Shown one piece after another: positions 25,865 through 35,785 of a DNA stretch of 64,000 nt. Position 1 is the first letter of the stretch. Each line of letters opens with the position of its first letter. The notes beneath the pieces were generated by a model. That model saw only the letters and a list, made by a program, of their open reading frames with translations. It had not been told where the DNA came from and searched no databases. The position numbers were made by a program, and so were the translations under genes. Source of the DNA: Paracoccaceae bacterium. Its GTDB lineage: Bacteria; Pseudomonadota; Alphaproteobacteria; Rhodobacterales; Rhodobacteraceae. The stretch lies in contig JAOADN010000005.1 in NCBI GenBank assembly GCA_026417295.1, positions 1 to 64,000 on the forward strand, in the 5' to 3' direction.

Positions 25865-27007
25865 ATGGCAGGACGGACGGAAACGCTGGGCGTCGGGCTC
25901 ATCGGCACCGGTTTCATGGGCAAGAGCCATGCGCTGGCCTGGCGGAATGCCCGGGCCGTCATGGGCGGCCTGCTGCCGGGCCTGCCGAAGGTGCGGCTGG
26001 AGATGCTGGCCGACACGCCGGCGGACCAGGCGGTGCGGATGGCCGACCAGTTCGGCTTTGCCCGGGCCACGGCCGACTGGCGCGACCTCGTCTCGGACCC
26101 CGCCGTCGATGTCGTGTCGATCACCACGCCCAACAAGCTGCATGCCGAGATCGCCCTCGCCGCGCTCGCCGCCGGCAAGCATGTCTGGTGCGAGAAGCCG
26201 CTGGCGCTGACGATCGAGGATGCGCGCGCGATGGAGGCGGCCGCGCGCCGCAGCGGCAGGGCGACGATGGTGGGCTACAACTACATCCGCAACCCCGCCC
26301 ACCAGCATGCGATCCGCCTCATCCGGGAGGGCGCCATCGGGCGGCCCTTCGAGTTCCGCGGCTGGGTCGAGGAGGACTATACCGCCGACGAGGCGATGCC
26401 CTGGTCCTGGCGCGCCATGGTCAGCGAGGCGGGGCTGGGCGCGCTGGGCGACATCGGGACCCACCTCATCAGCATGACCGAGGGCGTCATGGGGCCGATC
26501 GCCGACCTCGCGGGCGACATGCAGACCGTCTATCCGACGCGGAAGAAGGCCGACGGATCGGGCGAGGCCCCGGTCGAGAACGAGGACTGCGCCTCGGCCC
26601 TGGTGCGCTTCGCCAGCGGCGCCCGGGGCACGCTTGTCGCCAGCCGCGCGGCCTGGGGGCGCAAGTCGCGCCTCGGCTACGAGGTGCACGGCACGACCGG
26701 CATGATCGTCTTCGATCAGGAGCGCATGAACGAGCTGCACCTCTACCGCAATGCCGGCCCGAAGGCCGAGCAGTGCTTCACCACGATCCTGACCTCGGCC
26801 GAGCATCCGCCCTACGGCGCCTTCGTGCCCGCGCCTGGCCACCAGCTGGGCTTCAACGACCTGAAGATCATCGAATGCGCGGCCTTCCTCGACGCCATCG
26901 GCCGCGGCGTCCGGCCGGATGCGGACTTCACCTATGCGCTGCGCATCGAGGAGATCATCCATGCCTGGGCGCGCTCGGCCCGCACCGGGACGCGCGTCGC
27001 CGTCTGA
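25865..27007 (+). CDS. Gfo/Idh/MocA-family NAD(P)-dependent oxidoreductase, inositol locus
   Basis: This is a 380-residue sugar/inositol dehydrogenase. The Rossmann motif GLIGTGFMGKSHA is at the N-terminus. EKPLALT follows, with the catalytic lysine of the family, and GDIGTHL lies further on. An equivalent gene beside the rhizobial iol cluster (called iolY, from memory) is needed for scyllo-inositol use. Inositol isomer oxidation is therefore likely. It diverges from iolR across an IolR-type palindrome. No other inositol dehydrogenase gene (idhA/iolG) is in the window. Confidence 0.85.
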   Translation: MAGRTETLGVGLIGTGFMGKSHALAWRNARAVMGGLLPGLPKVRLEMLADTPADQAVRMADQFGFARATADWRDLVSDPAVDVVSITTPNKLHAEIALAALAAGKHVWCEKPLALTIEDARAMEAAARRSGRATMVGYNYIRNPAHQHAIRLIREGAIGRPFEFRGWVEEDYTADEAMPWSWRAMVSEAGLGALGDIGTHLISMTEGVMGPIADLAGDMQTVYPTRKKADGSGEAPVENEDCASALVRFASGARGTLVASRAAWGRKSRLGYEVHGTTGMIVFDQERMNELHLYRNAGPKAEQCFTTILTSAEHPPYGAFVPAPGHQLGFNDLKIIECAAFLDAIGRGVRPDADFTYALRIEEIIHAWARSARTGTRVAV

Positions 27008-27012
27008 GCCGG

Positions 27013-27531
27013 TCAGAGGGCCCTGAGGCCGGCCCGGAACCGTGCCGCGTTGCGCCGGTAATGCGCGGCCGAGGCGCGGAGCTTCTCGCGGGCGGCCTCG
27101 TCGAGGCTGCGCACGATGCGGAACGGATTGCCGAAGACCAGGCTGCCGTCCGGGATCGCCTTGCCCTCGGGGATCAGCGTGCCCGCGCCGATCAGGCAGC
27201 CTGCGCCGATCCGCGCGCCGTTCAGCACCGTGGCCGACATCCCGATCAGCGACCCCTCGCCGACCGTGCAGCCGTGCAGCATCGCCTTGTGGCCGATGGT
27301 GCAGTCCGCCCCGATCGTCAGCGGAAAGCCCGAATCGGTATGCAGGACGCAGTTCTCCTGCACGTTCGATCCGCGCCCGACGAGGATGGGTTCGGTATCG
27401 CCGCGCAGCTGCGCCCCGAACCACACGTTCGCCTCGTCCTCCAGCACGACATCGCCGATCACGTTCGCGTCCGGGGCGATCCAGACGTCGCGGCCCAGAC
27501 GCGGGGCCATGTTGTCGAGCATCCAGATCAT
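27013..27531 (-). CDS. Gamma-class carbonic anhydrase-family protein
   Basis: This is a 172-residue left-handed beta-helix protein of the gamma carbonic anhydrase family, built of hexapeptide repeats ([41 protein letters not shown]). Histidines that would bind metal are present (DSGFPLTIG region, GHKAMLHG). Whether it hydrates CO2 is not certain for such homologues. The ATG overlaps the gmk stop (ATGA), so it is the last gene of yicC-gmk-gamma-CA. Confidence 0.87.
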   Translation of the reverse strand: MIWMLDNMAPRLGRDVWIAPDANVIGDVVLEDEANVWFGAQLRGDTEPILVGRGSNVQENCVLHTDSGFPLTIGADCTIGHKAMLHGCTVGEGSLIGMSATVLNGARIGAGCLIGAGTLIPEGKAIPDGSLVFGNPFRIVRSLDEAAREKLRASAAHYRRNAARFRAGLRAL

Positions 27532-28178
27532 CTTGCGTCGAACTCCCGGTTGAGGTCGCGGACGAAATCGGCAAGCCAGGGCTGGCGTTCCCGCCGCAGG
27601 CGCTCGGCCTGAAGGATGGTGCGCAGCTGCGCCTCCGAGACGTCGAGATCGTCGTTGACGATGACGTAGTCGTATTCGGCCCAGTGGCTGATCTCGGCCT
27701 CGGACTTGGCCATCCGGCCGCGGATCACCTCGTCGCTGTCCTGGGCGCGTCCGTGCAGCCGCCGTTCCAGCTCGGCGATCGACGGCGGCAGGATGAAGAT
27801 CGACACGACATCCTCGCGCATCGCCTGCTTGATCTGCTGGCCGCCCTGCCAGTCGATGTCGAACAGCGTGTCGCGCCCCGCCGCCATCGCCGCCTCGACC
27901 GGCGCGCGCGGGCTGCCGTAGAGGTTGCCGAACACCTCGGCATGTTCCAGCATCTCGCCGCGCGCCACCATGGCCTCGAATTCGGCGCGCGAGCGGAAGA
28001 AGTATTCGCGCCCGTCCTCCTCGCCCGGCCGGGGCGGGCGCGTCGTGGCCGAGACCGAGAAGCGCAGCGTCGGGTCCCAGGCCATCAGCCGGCGCGACAG
28101 CGTGGTCTTTCCCGCGCCCGAGGGCGAGGAAAGGATGACAAGCATCCCGCGTCGTGTTCGCTCTGCCGGGCCGGTCAT
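27528..28178 (-). CDS. gmk: Guanylate kinase
   Basis: It phosphorylates GMP to GDP with ATP. The P-loop [10 protein letters not shown] is at residues 17-26. The GMP-binding segment is [19 protein letters not shown] and the lid region follows. The 216-residue length is normal. The start at 28178 overlaps the stop of the yicC homologue, and its own stop overlaps the next gene, so three genes are coupled. Confidence 0.96.
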   Translation of the reverse strand: MTGPAERTRRGMLVILSSPSGAGKTTLSRRLMAWDPTLRFSVSATTRPPRPGEEDGREYFFRSRAEFEAMVARGEMLEHAEVFGNLYGSPRAPVEAAMAAGRDTLFDIDWQGGQQIKQAMREDVVSIFILPPSIAELERRLHGRAQDSDEVIRGRMAKSEAEISHWAEYDYVIVNDDLDVSEAQLRTILQAERLRRERQPWLADFVRDLNREFDAR

Positions 28179-29089
28179 TCGACGTTCTGGACCTGTTCGC
28201 GAAGCTGGTCGATCACCGTCTTGAGGTCCAGGCCGATCCGCGTCAATTCCCGGTCGCCCGACTTGGAACACAGCGTGTTCGCCTCGCGCATGAATTCCTG
28301 CATCAGGAAGTCGAACCTGCGCCCGATGGCGCCGCCGGCGGACAGAAGCCCGCGCGCCGCCGCGACATGGGCGCGCAGGCGGTCGATCTCCTCGGTGACG
28401 TCGGCCTTGACGGCAAGCAGCGCAAGCTCCTGCGCGACCCGGTCCGGATCGGCCCCCGGCGCCTCGGCCATGACCCGTGAAAGGCTTTCGGCAAGCGCCT
28501 TCTGCATCAGCGGCCGGCGCGCTTCTGCCGCGGCCGCGGCATCCTCCACCAGGGCCCCGATGCGGTCGAGCTGCTGGCCGATCACCCCGGCAAGGGCGGC
28601 GCCCTCGGCCCGGCGCGCCGCCGCGAAATCGGCCAGAAGGCCCGCGGCATCGGCCAGAAGCGCCGCCAGCAGGGGCGCGCTGTCCTCGGCCTCGGCCTGC
28701 ACATCGGCCACGCCGCGCAGCGCCAGGACCTCGGCCGGGGTCGAGGGGGCCAGCGTCAGCCCCGCCCCGCGCGCCGCCGCCTCGATCTCGGCCAGGGCGG
28801 CCATCGTCGCCCGCAGCGTGTCGGGATTGACGCGCACCTCGGCCGCGCCCTGGCTGCGCGAGACCCTGAGCGAGAGCGAGATGTTGCCCCGCTGCGCCAC
28901 CCGCGCCACCTCGGCCCGCAGCGCCTGTTCCAGCCCGTCGATCCAGTCGGGCACGCGCAGGCGCAGGTCGAAGCCCTTGCCGTTGACCGACCGCAGGTCC
29001 CAGGACCATTCGTAGCCCGCGCCCTGCCCGCGCCGGGCCGCGAAGCCGGTCATCGACACGGCCTGCTGAAGCGGCGGATCCTTAACCAT
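28175..29089 (-). CDS. yicC: YicC-family endoribonuclease-like protein
   Basis: This is a 304-residue YicC homologue. The family acts as an endoribonuclease affecting mRNA or sRNA turnover. The conserved N-terminus is [36 protein letters not shown], given here in parts: SMTGFA, then [16 protein letters not shown]. The C-terminus is [22 protein letters not shown] kept the ATG at 29089, with GGAGGGGG upstream though rather far away. The internal ATG at 29053 is an alternative that would begin MTGFA. It is coupled to gmk, a common arrangement. Confidence 0.88.
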   Translation of the reverse strand: MVKDPPLQQAVSMTGFAARRGQGAGYEWSWDLRSVNGKGFDLRLRVPDWIDGLEQALRAEVARVAQRGNISLSLRVSRSQGAAEVRVNPDTLRATMAALAEIEAAARGAGLTLAPSTPAEVLALRGVADVQAEAEDSAPLLAALLADAAGLLADFAAARRAEGAALAGVIGQQLDRIGALVEDAAAAAEARRPLMQKALAESLSRVMAEAPGADPDRVAQELALLAVKADVTEEIDRLRAHVAAARGLLSAGGAIGRRFDFLMQEFMREANTLCSKSGDRELTRIGLDLKTVIDQLREQVQNVE

Positions 29090-29245
29090 TTAATACTTTC
29101 GGCCCCCTCCGCCCGCTGCAAGCGTGTATCTTAACTTCCGGTAAATCATTCCGGAATTACGGTTAACAGACCGTTCGGAGGACGACAACGCAAGGCCGGG
29201 ACCGGGGAAGCTTCCCCTCCCGCGCCCGGCAGGAGAGACGCGAGG

Positions 29246-29941
29246 ATGGCAAAGGCTGGCGGCACGATGGACACCGGATCACCCCTTCAGGGCCCTGCGG
29301 CGGCCGCCTCGTTCCGCCCGCTGGCCCAGGTCTATGCCTACTGGGACGCCCTGCGCGGCGGCCGGCCGCTGCCCCTGCGCAGCGAGGTGGACCCCCGCGG
29401 CATCGAATCGGCGCTCGACCATACCTTCATCCTCGAACGCATCGCCCCCGAAGTGTCGCGGTTCCGCCTTGCCGGCTCGCGGCTGGCCGACCTGATGGGG
29501 ATGGAGGTCCGGGGGATGCCGGCCACCTGCCTCTTCGCCGCCGCGGCGCGGGCGCAGGCCGCCAGCGCCATCGACCGCGTCTTCACCGCCCCGGCGATCC
29601 TGGAAATCGGGCTCGAGGCCGAAACCTCCTTCGGCCGGCCGGCCCTGACCGCGCGCCTTCTGGTCCTGCCCCTGCGCAGCGACCTCGGCGATGTCAGCCG
29701 CGCGCTGGGCTGCCTCGTGGCCGAGGGCCAGATCGGCCGCGCGCCGCGCCGCTTCGTGATCACCGGCCTGCGCGAGCGCGGACTGGCCGCCGGCACGCCC
29801 GCCCTGCGCGTCGTCGCGGGGGCCGAGGGTGCGGACGGCGCCGTGCCCGGCCTGGCCGAGCCGCCGCGGCGCTTCGTCCCGGCCCCCGGCCCGACGCTCG
29901 CGCCCGGCCGCCACCTGCGCCTCGTCAAGTCCGACGCCTGA
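29246..29941 (+). CDS. PAS-domain (PAS_5 type) protein
   Basis: This is a 231-residue single-domain protein of the alphaproteobacterial PAS_5 family (LAQVYAYWDALRGGRPLPLRSEVDP near the start, ILERIAPEVSRFRLAGSRL after it). The C-terminal 60 residues are Pro/Arg/Ala-rich. Members are sensory or localisation domains with no attached output. The function here is unknown. AGGAGAG precedes the ATG. It diverges from yicC. Confidence 0.82.
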   Translation: MAKAGGTMDTGSPLQGPAAAASFRPLAQVYAYWDALRGGRPLPLRSEVDPRGIESALDHTFILERIAPEVSRFRLAGSRLADLMGMEVRGMPATCLFAAAARAQAASAIDRVFTAPAILEIGLEAETSFGRPALTARLLVLPLRSDLGDVSRALGCLVAEGQIGRAPRRFVITGLRERGLAAGTPALRVVAGAEGADGAVPGLAEPPRRFVPAPGPTLAPGRHLRLVKSDA

Positions 29942-29950
29942 GGCGAAGGC

Positions 29951-29978
29951 GGGCCGCCCGCGCCGGGCCGCCCGCGCC
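29951..29978. repeat. Tandem 14-bp GC-rich repeat (two copies)
   Basis: GGGCCGCCCGCGCC occurs twice head-to-tail in the short gap between the convergent PAS and DAHP synthase genes. It can fold locally and may act as a shared 3' end. Confidence 0.4.
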
Positions 29979-29985
29979 GGGCAGC

Positions 29986-31362
29986 TCAGGCCCGGGCCTC
30001 GCGGGCCCGGCCGTTCGCGCGGCGGTCCTGCAGCTCCTCGGCCACCAGGAAGGCCAGCTCCAGCGCCTGGCTGGCGTTGAGCCGCGGGTCGCAGGCGGTG
30101 TGATAGCGGTCCGACAGGTCCTCGTCGGTGACCGCACGGACGCCCCCCGTGCACTCGGTCACGTCCTTGCCCGTCATCTCGAAATGCACCCCGCCGGGGA
30201 TCGTGCCCTCGGCCTTGTGGATGGCGAAGAACTCCCGCACCTCGCGCAGCACCGAATCGAAGGGGCGCGTCTTGTAGCCCGTCGACGACTTGATCGTGTT
30301 GCCGTGCATCGGGTCGCAGGACCAGACGACCTCGGCCCCCTCCTCGCGCACGGCACGGATCAGCCGCGGCAGGTGGTCGCCCACCTTGCCCGCGCCGAAG
30401 CGCGCGATCAGCGTCAGGCGGCCGGGCTCGTTGGCCGGGTTGAGCCTGGCCATCAGCACCTTCAGGTCTTCGGCTGTGGTGGTGGGGCCGCATTTCAGCC
30501 CGATCGGGTTCTGCACCCCGCGGCAGAACTCGACATGCGCGCCGTCGGGCTGCCGCGTGCGGTCGCCGATCCAGATCATGTGCCCCGATCCCGCCACCGG
30601 CAGGCCGGTCGTCGAATCGACGCGGCAGAGCGCCTCCTCGTATTCCAGCAGAAGCGCCTCGTGGCTGGTGTAGAAGTCCACCGTCGCCAGCGAGACCGCG
30701 GTGTCCGAGTTGATGCCGGCCGCGGCCATGAAGTCCATCGCATCCTGGATCCGCAGGGCGATCTCGCGGTAGCGCCTGGCCTCCTCCTCCTCGGTGAAGG
30801 ACGAGATCCAGGATTGCACGCGGTGGATGTCGGCATAGCCGCCCGTCGAGAAGGCGCGCAGCAGGTTCAGGCTGGCGGCGGCCTGCGTATAGGCCTGAAG
30901 CATCCGCGCCGGATCGGGCACCCGCGCCTCGGCCGTGAAGTCGAAGCCGTTGATGATGTCGCCGCGGTAGGAGGGCAGCTCCACCCCGTTGACGACCTCG
31001 GTCGGGGCGCTGCGCGGCTTGGCGAACTGGCCCGCCATCCGGCCCACCTTCACGACCGGCACCTTGGCGCCCCAGGTCAGCACGATCGCCATCTGCAGCA
31101 TCACCTTGAAGGTGTCGCGGATGTTGTCGGCCGAGAATTCGGCGAAGCTCTCGGCGCAGTCCCCGCCCTGCAGCAGGAAGGCCCGGCCCGCCGCCACCTC
31201 GCCCAGCGCCCGCCTGAGCTTGCGCGCCTCGCCCGCAAAGACCAGGGGCGGAAACTTCGCGAGCTGCGCCTCGACGGCCCTGAGTGCGGCCTGATCGGGA
31301 TAGTCGGGCATCTGGATTCGGGGCTTCCTGCGCCAGTCGGATTTCGTCCAGGCCTTCGTCAT
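29986..31362 (-). CDS. 3-deoxy-7-phosphoheptulonate synthase, class II
   Basis: This is a 458-residue class II (plant-type) DAHP synthase. It condenses phosphoenolpyruvate with erythrose 4-phosphate as the first step of the shikimate pathway. Conserved blocks are [31 protein letters not shown] (metal-binding) and VTECTGG. The ATG at 31362 begins [14 protein letters not shown], the usual start in Rhodobacteraceae. It is divergent from the GlxA-type regulator. Confidence 0.95.
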   Translation of the reverse strand: MTKAWTKSDWRRKPRIQMPDYPDQAALRAVEAQLAKFPPLVFAGEARKLRRALGEVAAGRAFLLQGGDCAESFAEFSADNIRDTFKVMLQMAIVLTWGAKVPVVKVGRMAGQFAKPRSAPTEVVNGVELPSYRGDIINGFDFTAEARVPDPARMLQAYTQAAASLNLLRAFSTGGYADIHRVQSWISSFTEEEEARRYREIALRIQDAMDFMAAAGINSDTAVSLATVDFYTSHEALLLEYEEALCRVDSTTGLPVAGSGHMIWIGDRTRQPDGAHVEFCRGVQNPIGLKCGPTTTAEDLKVLMARLNPANEPGRLTLIARFGAGKVGDHLPRLIRAVREEGAEVVWSCDPMHGNTIKSSTGYKTRPFDSVLREVREFFAIHKAEGTIPGGVHFEMTGKDVTECTGGVRAVTDEDLSDRYHTACDPRLNASQALELAFLVAEELQDRRANGRAREARA

Positions 31363-31451
31363 CGCAATCTCCGTCGGTTTCCGGCCATGGCCGCGCCATC
31401 CGGAACGGGCCACGATATAGCCGCCCGCCCCGCCCCATGCAAACCGTTCAT

Positions 31452-31466
31452 TGTCGTTTAGCGACA
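31452..31466. promoter_or_regulatory. TGTCG-N5-CGACA inverted repeat in front of the GlxA-type regulator
   Basis: The site lies in the aroG-like/regulator intergenic region. Its minus strand reads TGTCGC-N8-AA, close to the half-site I recall for Pseudomonas ArgR, an AraC-family regulator of the same architecture. A related ACGACA half-site lies at 31518-31523, next to the regulator's start. Confidence 0.45.
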
Positions 31467-31538
31467 TCGGATGGTCGGCCCTTGCGCCTGACCGCGTTTG
31501 GTGGTTCTGTGCGCAAAACGACATCGAAGGGTCGCGGA

Positions 31539-32558
31539 ATGCAGGTCGCATTGGCGCGCAGGGTCCCGGCGCCCGAGGCGGGATCGCGGCAGAAGCGCTT
31601 TGTTTTCCTGCTGCTTGACCGGTTCACGATGCTGTCATTCGCCTGCGCGATCGAACCCCTGCGGCTGGCCAACCGGGTGCTCGGGCGCACCGCCTATACC
31701 TGGGTCCTGGCCGGCGAGGGCGGGCGCGAGGCCGTCTGTTCGAACGGCGTCGCCTTCCGCCTCGACATGGGGCTCGAGGAGATCGGCCGTGACGATGTCG
31801 TGATGGTCTGCGGCGGCATCGACGTGCAGCAGGCCACGACGCGGCCGATCCTCAACTGGCTCCGCCGCGAGGCCCGCCGCGGCGTGACCATCGGCGGGCT
31901 CTGCACGGGCGCCTACACGGTGGCCAAGGCCGGGCTCCTGGACGGCCGCAAGGCGACGATCCACTGGGAGAACCAGGACAGCTTCGTCGAGGAATTCGAG
32001 GACGTGAAGCTGACCAAGAGCGTCTTCGTCGCCGATGGCAACCGCCTGTCCACCGCGGGCGGCACGGCCTCGATCGACCTGATGCTGAAGATCATCGCCG
32101 AGGATCACGGCGAGGATGTCGCCAACACCACCGCCGACCAGCTCATCTATTCCTCTATCCGCACCGACCAGGATACCCAGCGCCTGTCGATCCCGACCCG
32201 CATCGGGGTGCGCCATCCGAAGCTGTCCAAGGTCATCCAGATGATGGAGGCCAATGTCGAGACGCCGATGAGCCCCGCGATCCTGGCCGAAGACGTGGGC
32301 ATGTCCACCCGCCAGCTCGAGCGCCTCTTCCGCCGCTATCTCAACCGCAGCCCCAAGCGCTACTACATGGAACTGCGGCTGCAGAAGGCGCGCAACCTGC
32401 TGATGCAGACCGACATGAGCGTCATCAACGTGGCGCTGGCCTGCGGCTTCGCCTCGCCCAGCCATTTCTCGAAATGCTACCGCGCCCATTACCAGACCAC
32501 GCCCTACCGCGAACGCGGCGCGCACGGGTCCGGCCCCCTGGGGCGGCTGTCGATCTGA
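31539..32558 (+). CDS. GlxA-family transcriptional regulator (PfpI-like + AraC HTH)
   Basis: This is a 339-residue regulator. Residues about 20-190 form a DJ-1/PfpI-like sensor domain, with Cys in [14 protein letters not shown] at the nucleophile-elbow position. Residues about 240-335 form the AraC double helix-turn-helix ([20 protein letters not shown] and [20 protein letters not shown]). Relatives control arginine, glycine-betaine or carnitine catabolism. The nearby amine dehydrogenase and liv-type transporter are candidate targets. The ATG at 31539 starts [22 protein letters not shown] upstream is a modest ribosome binding site. Confidence 0.85.
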   Translation: MQVALARRVPAPEAGSRQKRFVFLLLDRFTMLSFACAIEPLRLANRVLGRTAYTWVLAGEGGREAVCSNGVAFRLDMGLEEIGRDDVVMVCGGIDVQQATTRPILNWLRREARRGVTIGGLCTGAYTVAKAGLLDGRKATIHWENQDSFVEEFEDVKLTKSVFVADGNRLSTAGGTASIDLMLKIIAEDHGEDVANTTADQLIYSSIRTDQDTQRLSIPTRIGVRHPKLSKVIQMMEANVETPMSPAILAEDVGMSTRQLERLFRRYLNRSPKRYYMELRLQKARNLLMQTDMSVINVALACGFASPSHFSKCYRAHYQTTPYRERGAHGSGPLGRLSI

Positions 32559-32572
32559 ACCCGTCTTGCGGC

Positions 32573-32598
32573 GCCGGGGCGTGCCCTGCCGCCCCGGC
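32573..32598. terminator. Stem-loop between convergent regulator and DUF805 genes
   Basis: A perfect 9-bp stem (32573-32581 with 32590-32598) and 8-base loop sit in the 48-base gap. There is no clear T-run on either strand, so the terminator assignment is tentative. Confidence 0.4.
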
Positions 32599-32606
32599 CC
32601 CCTGCA

Positions 32607-33026
32607 TCAGGCGCCCTGGCCCGCCAGCGGGTCGGGTCCATAGCTGTTGTCGCCGCGGGTGCCGCGCGTCACGAACCAGACAAGCAGGATGATCGCGCCG
32701 ATCACCGGGATGAAGGCGAGAAGCAGCCACCAGCCGGACTTGTCGCCGTCATGCAGCCGGCGCACCGCGACCGCGAGGCCCGGAAGCAGCACGAAGAGGC
32801 TCCAGATGGCCGAGGGCACGCTCGGCTTCACCATCGCGTAGGCCTCCATCATCGACTCGCCCGCCGTGGCCCCCATGTCCACGGCGACGGGCGGGAAGAT
32901 CGCCGCGATGACCGCGCTGACGATCACGTTGAACAGCACGAACCACCAGTATTCCGACCGCGCGGCGCGCCCCCTGAAGGTGGCGTATTTCCGAAAACAG
33001 GTCCTGACGGCTTCGACCATGCCCAT
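32607..33026 (-). CDS. DUF805-family membrane protein
   Basis: This is a 139-residue inner-membrane protein of the YhaH/DUF805 family. The N-terminal FRGRAARSEYWWFVLFN motif is typical, followed by four membrane segments with LAVAVRRLHDGDKSGWW in the loop. The function of the family is unknown. GGGAG precedes the ATG. Confidence 0.88.
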   Translation of the reverse strand: MGMVEAVRTCFRKYATFRGRAARSEYWWFVLFNVIVSAVIAAIFPPVAVDMGATAGESMMEAYAMVKPSVPSAIWSLFVLLPGLAVAVRRLHDGDKSGWWLLLAFIPVIGAIILLVWFVTRGTRGDNSYGPDPLAGQGA

Positions 33027-33146
33027 CTTGTTCCGGCTCCCTTGTTGTTGTCGGCGGGATGTTGCGGGCGGCGCAGCCCCACGGCAACCGGAAATGCGAT
33101 GGCAGGCCCTCGCCGGCCCGCGGGATTGCCCCGTGGCAACATCCCC

Positions 33147-34265
33147 CTAGCGGCCGGGCGGCGCGATCCGGTAGACGGCGCCGTTGCCCACCGAAAGGAA
33201 CCAGATCGACCCGTCGGGCGCCTCGCGCACGTCGCGCACGCGGATCGTCTCGGGCGATTGCAGCGCCTCCTCCGCCCAGCCGCCCGGCCCCGGCCTGTCT
33301 GGATCCATCCGGGCGATGTAGTCGAACTTGAGCGACCCGATGAAATGGTCGCCCGCCCAGTCGGGCCACAGCCTGCCCGAATGGATCGCATGGCCCGAGG
33401 GCGCGATCGAGGGGTCCCAGTAGTGGTCGGGCTGGGCCAGCCCCTCGCGGGCCGTCCCGACACCGATCGGCGATCCGTCATAGTCGGTGCCGTAGCTGAT
33501 CACCGGCCAGCCGTGGTTCACGCCCTTCGGGACCCGGTCGATCTCGTCCCCGCCCGCCGCGCCATGGGCGCTGACCCACAGATCGCCCTGCGCATCCAGC
33601 GCCGCGCCCTGCGGGTTGCGGTGCCCCGCGGACCAGATCTCGGGCGCCGGACCGCCGGCGAAGGGGTTGTCGGGCGGGACCGACCCGTCCTTCGCGATGC
33701 GGACGATCTTGCCCGCATGGCTTGCCGGATCCTGCGCCTCCATCCCGTCGGGCCCCGTGCCGCGGTCGCCGATCGTCAGGAACAGCGTGCCGTCCCGCGC
33801 CTCCACCAGGCGCCCGCCGAAATGCCGGCCGCTGTCCGAGGCCGCGTTCATGACGAAGATGAACCGCCCGTCCAGCAGCCTGTCGCCCTCCAGGCGCGCC
33901 GACCAGATCGCGGTGGCCCCGCCGCCGTCCACGGGCGCGGCGAGCGACAGGAAGAGACGCCCGCCCCGGGCGAAGTCGCGCGGCACCAGCACGTCGAAAA
34001 GCCCCCCCTGCCCCTCGGCGAAGACGGCGGGCAGGCCGGCGACCGGCCTCCCCGCCCCGCCGCCCGGCGGAAAGCGGGTCAGCCGCCCGTCGCGCTCGGT
34101 CACCAGGAACCCGCCGTCCGGCAGGAAGGCAAGGCTCCAGGGCTCCACCAGTCCGGCAGCCATCCCGGTGACGGCCAGCCTGCCCTGGCTCGACTCCATC
34201 GCCATCGCCGCCTGCACGGCGACGAATGCGACCAGCGGAAACGTCAACAATCCCGCAGCGGACAA
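33147..34265 (-). CDS. Exported PQQ-dependent aldose sugar dehydrogenase-like protein
   Basis: This is a 372-residue six-bladed beta-propeller of the YliI/soluble glucose dehydrogenase family. Such enzymes oxidise aldoses to lactones in the periplasm with PQQ. Conserved stretches are PWSLAFLPDGGFLVTER, LFLTIGDRG, SAGHRNPQG and GGDEIDRVPKGVNHGWP. The start is a TTG at 34265 with AAGGGGGG seven bases upstream; it gives a clean signal peptide (LLTFPLVAFVAVQAAMA). No upstream ATG gives a plausible signal peptide. It diverges from the liv-type binding-protein gene across about 200 bases. Confidence 0.8.
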   Translation of the reverse strand: MSAAGLLTFPLVAFVAVQAAMAMESSQGRLAVTGMAAGLVEPWSLAFLPDGGFLVTERDGRLTRFPPGGGAGRPVAGLPAVFAEGQGGLFDVLVPRDFARGGRLFLSLAAPVDGGGATAIWSARLEGDRLLDGRFIFVMNAASDSGRHFGGRLVEARDGTLFLTIGDRGTGPDGMEAQDPASHAGKIVRIAKDGSVPPDNPFAGGPAPEIWSAGHRNPQGAALDAQGDLWVSAHGAAGGDEIDRVPKGVNHGWPVISYGTDYDGSPIGVGTAREGLAQPDHYWDPSIAPSGHAIHSGRLWPDWAGDHFIGSLKFDYIARMDPDRPGPGGWAEEALQSPETIRVRDVREAPDGSIWFLSVGNGAVYRIAPPGR

Positions 34266-34470
34266 TTCATCGCCCCCCTTCCGGAAACCGCACGACCGGC
34301 GCCGGCGCGGCCCGCACCGCGGGCGGCGTGCGCGCAGCCGCACGGGGCGGCGCCGGCCGGCCCAGAGTCCGGACTTCCGCATCGCGGCGCAAGAGCCCGA
34401 AACACTTTTCTTTTCGGACCGGCCGGACTAGGTTCGCGCCAGGACGAATGGTCCAACATGGGAGAGACCA

Positions 34471-35649
34471 ATGAAAAAACTCTATGCTGCCACGGCAGCC
34501 TGCGCCCTTCTTGCGGGCGCCGCCTCGGCCGAGGAGATCAAGCTCGGCATCCTCTTCGGCTTCACCGGACCGATTGAATCGCTCACCGGGTCGATGGCGG
34601 CGGCGGCCGAGAAGGCGATCGCCGAGGTCAACGAATCCGGCAAGCTGCTCGGCGGCTCGACGGTGACGGCCGTGCGCGGCGACTCCACCTGCATCGACGC
34701 CGCGGCGGCCCAGGCTGCGGCCGAGAAGATGGTGGCCGACGGCGTCAAGGCGATCATCGGCGGCGACTGCTCGGGCGTCACCATCGCCACGCTGACCAAC
34801 GTCGCGGTGCCGAACGGCCTGGTGATGATCTCGCCGTCGGCCACCTCGCCGGCCCTCAGCACGACCGAGGACAACGGCCTGTTCTTCCGCACCTCGCCGT
34901 CCGACGCGCGCGAGGGCGAGATCGCCGCCGACATCATGATGGAACGCGGCATCAAGGAAGCGGCGCTCACCTATTCGAACAGCGACTACGGCAAGGGCCT
35001 GGCCGAGGCCATCCAGAAGGCCTTCGAGGCCAAGGGCGGCAAGATCACGCTGTCGGCCGCGCACGAGGACGGCAAGGCCGACTATTCGGCCGAGGTCGCC
35101 GCCCTCCAGGCCGCCGGCGGCCAGATCCTGATCGTCGCCGGCTACATCGACCAGGGCGGTGCCGGGATGATCCGCGCCGCGCTCGACACCGGCGCCTTCT
35201 CGCTCTTCGAGCTGCCGGGCGGGATGATCGGCGACAACCTCGAGAAGAACTTCGGCGCCGAGATCAACGGCTCCTTCGGCCAGGTGCCGGGGTCGGACTC
35301 GCCGGGCATGGAAGTGCTTCAGGGCATGGGCGCGGGCGCCTTCGACGTCAATTCGCCCTACACGGCGGAAAGCTACGACGCCGCCGCCCTGATGATGCTG
35401 GCCATGCAGGCGGCCGGATCCTCGAAGGCCACCGACTGGGCCGGCAAGGTGATGGACATCGCCAACGCGCCGGGCGAGCCGATCATGCCGGGCGAACTCG
35501 GCAAGGCGCTCGACCTGATCGCGGCGGGCACCGACATCGACTATCAGGGCGCCTCGGGCGTGGAACTGATCGGGCCGGGCGAATCCGCGGGCCGCTACCG
35601 CGAGATCGAGATCAAGGACGGCAAGATCACCACGGTCAAGTACCGCTGA
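34471..35649 (+). CDS. livK: Branched-chain-amino-acid-type ABC transporter substrate-binding protein
   Basis: This is a 392-residue periplasmic type I binding protein (Peripla_BP_6). The signal peptide ends AGAASAEE; the mature protein starts IKLGILFGFTGPIESL. The gene begins the transporter operon and is separated from the ATPase genes by a hairpin, a usual way of making excess binding protein. GGGAGAG precedes the ATG. The ligand is not predictable. The dehydrogenase gene at the operon's end suggests an N-methylated amine or amino acid, but that is inference. Confidence 0.88.
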   Translation: MKKLYAATAACALLAGAASAEEIKLGILFGFTGPIESLTGSMAAAAEKAIAEVNESGKLLGGSTVTAVRGDSTCIDAAAAQAAAEKMVADGVKAIIGGDCSGVTIATLTNVAVPNGLVMISPSATSPALSTTEDNGLFFRTSPSDAREGEIAADIMMERGIKEAALTYSNSDYGKGLAEAIQKAFEAKGGKITLSAAHEDGKADYSAEVAALQAAGGQILIVAGYIDQGGAGMIRAALDTGAFSLFELPGGMIGDNLEKNFGAEINGSFGQVPGSDSPGMEVLQGMGAGAFDVNSPYTAESYDAAALMMLAMQAAGSSKATDWAGKVMDIANAPGEPIMPGELGKALDLIAAGTDIDYQGASGVELIGPGESAGRYREIEIKDGKITTVKYR

Positions 35650-35678
35650 CCGCCGCATCACTGTCAGGAGAATGCATC

Positions 35679-35706
35679 AAGCCCGGGTTTACCCCCGGGC
35701 TTGTTT
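35679..35706 (+). terminator. Attenuator-like terminator between binding protein and ATPase genes
   Basis: A 9-bp perfect stem (35679-35687 with 35694-35702) followed by TTGTTTG lies 30 bases after livK. It would stop most transcripts, letting a fraction read through into livG. Confidence 0.72.
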
Positions 35707-35785
35707 GCGGCAGAAGGGTCTGACGCCGCACGACGGATCCCGGACTACGGGGCGCAGGCAGCGGCACAGGGGGGTGGCATCCGCG

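Noticed and set aside
34266-34382. Longer N-terminus for the aldose dehydrogenase-like protein
   Set aside because: The upstream part is Arg-rich without a signal peptide. The TTG at 34265 has a ribosome binding site and gives a good signal peptide.
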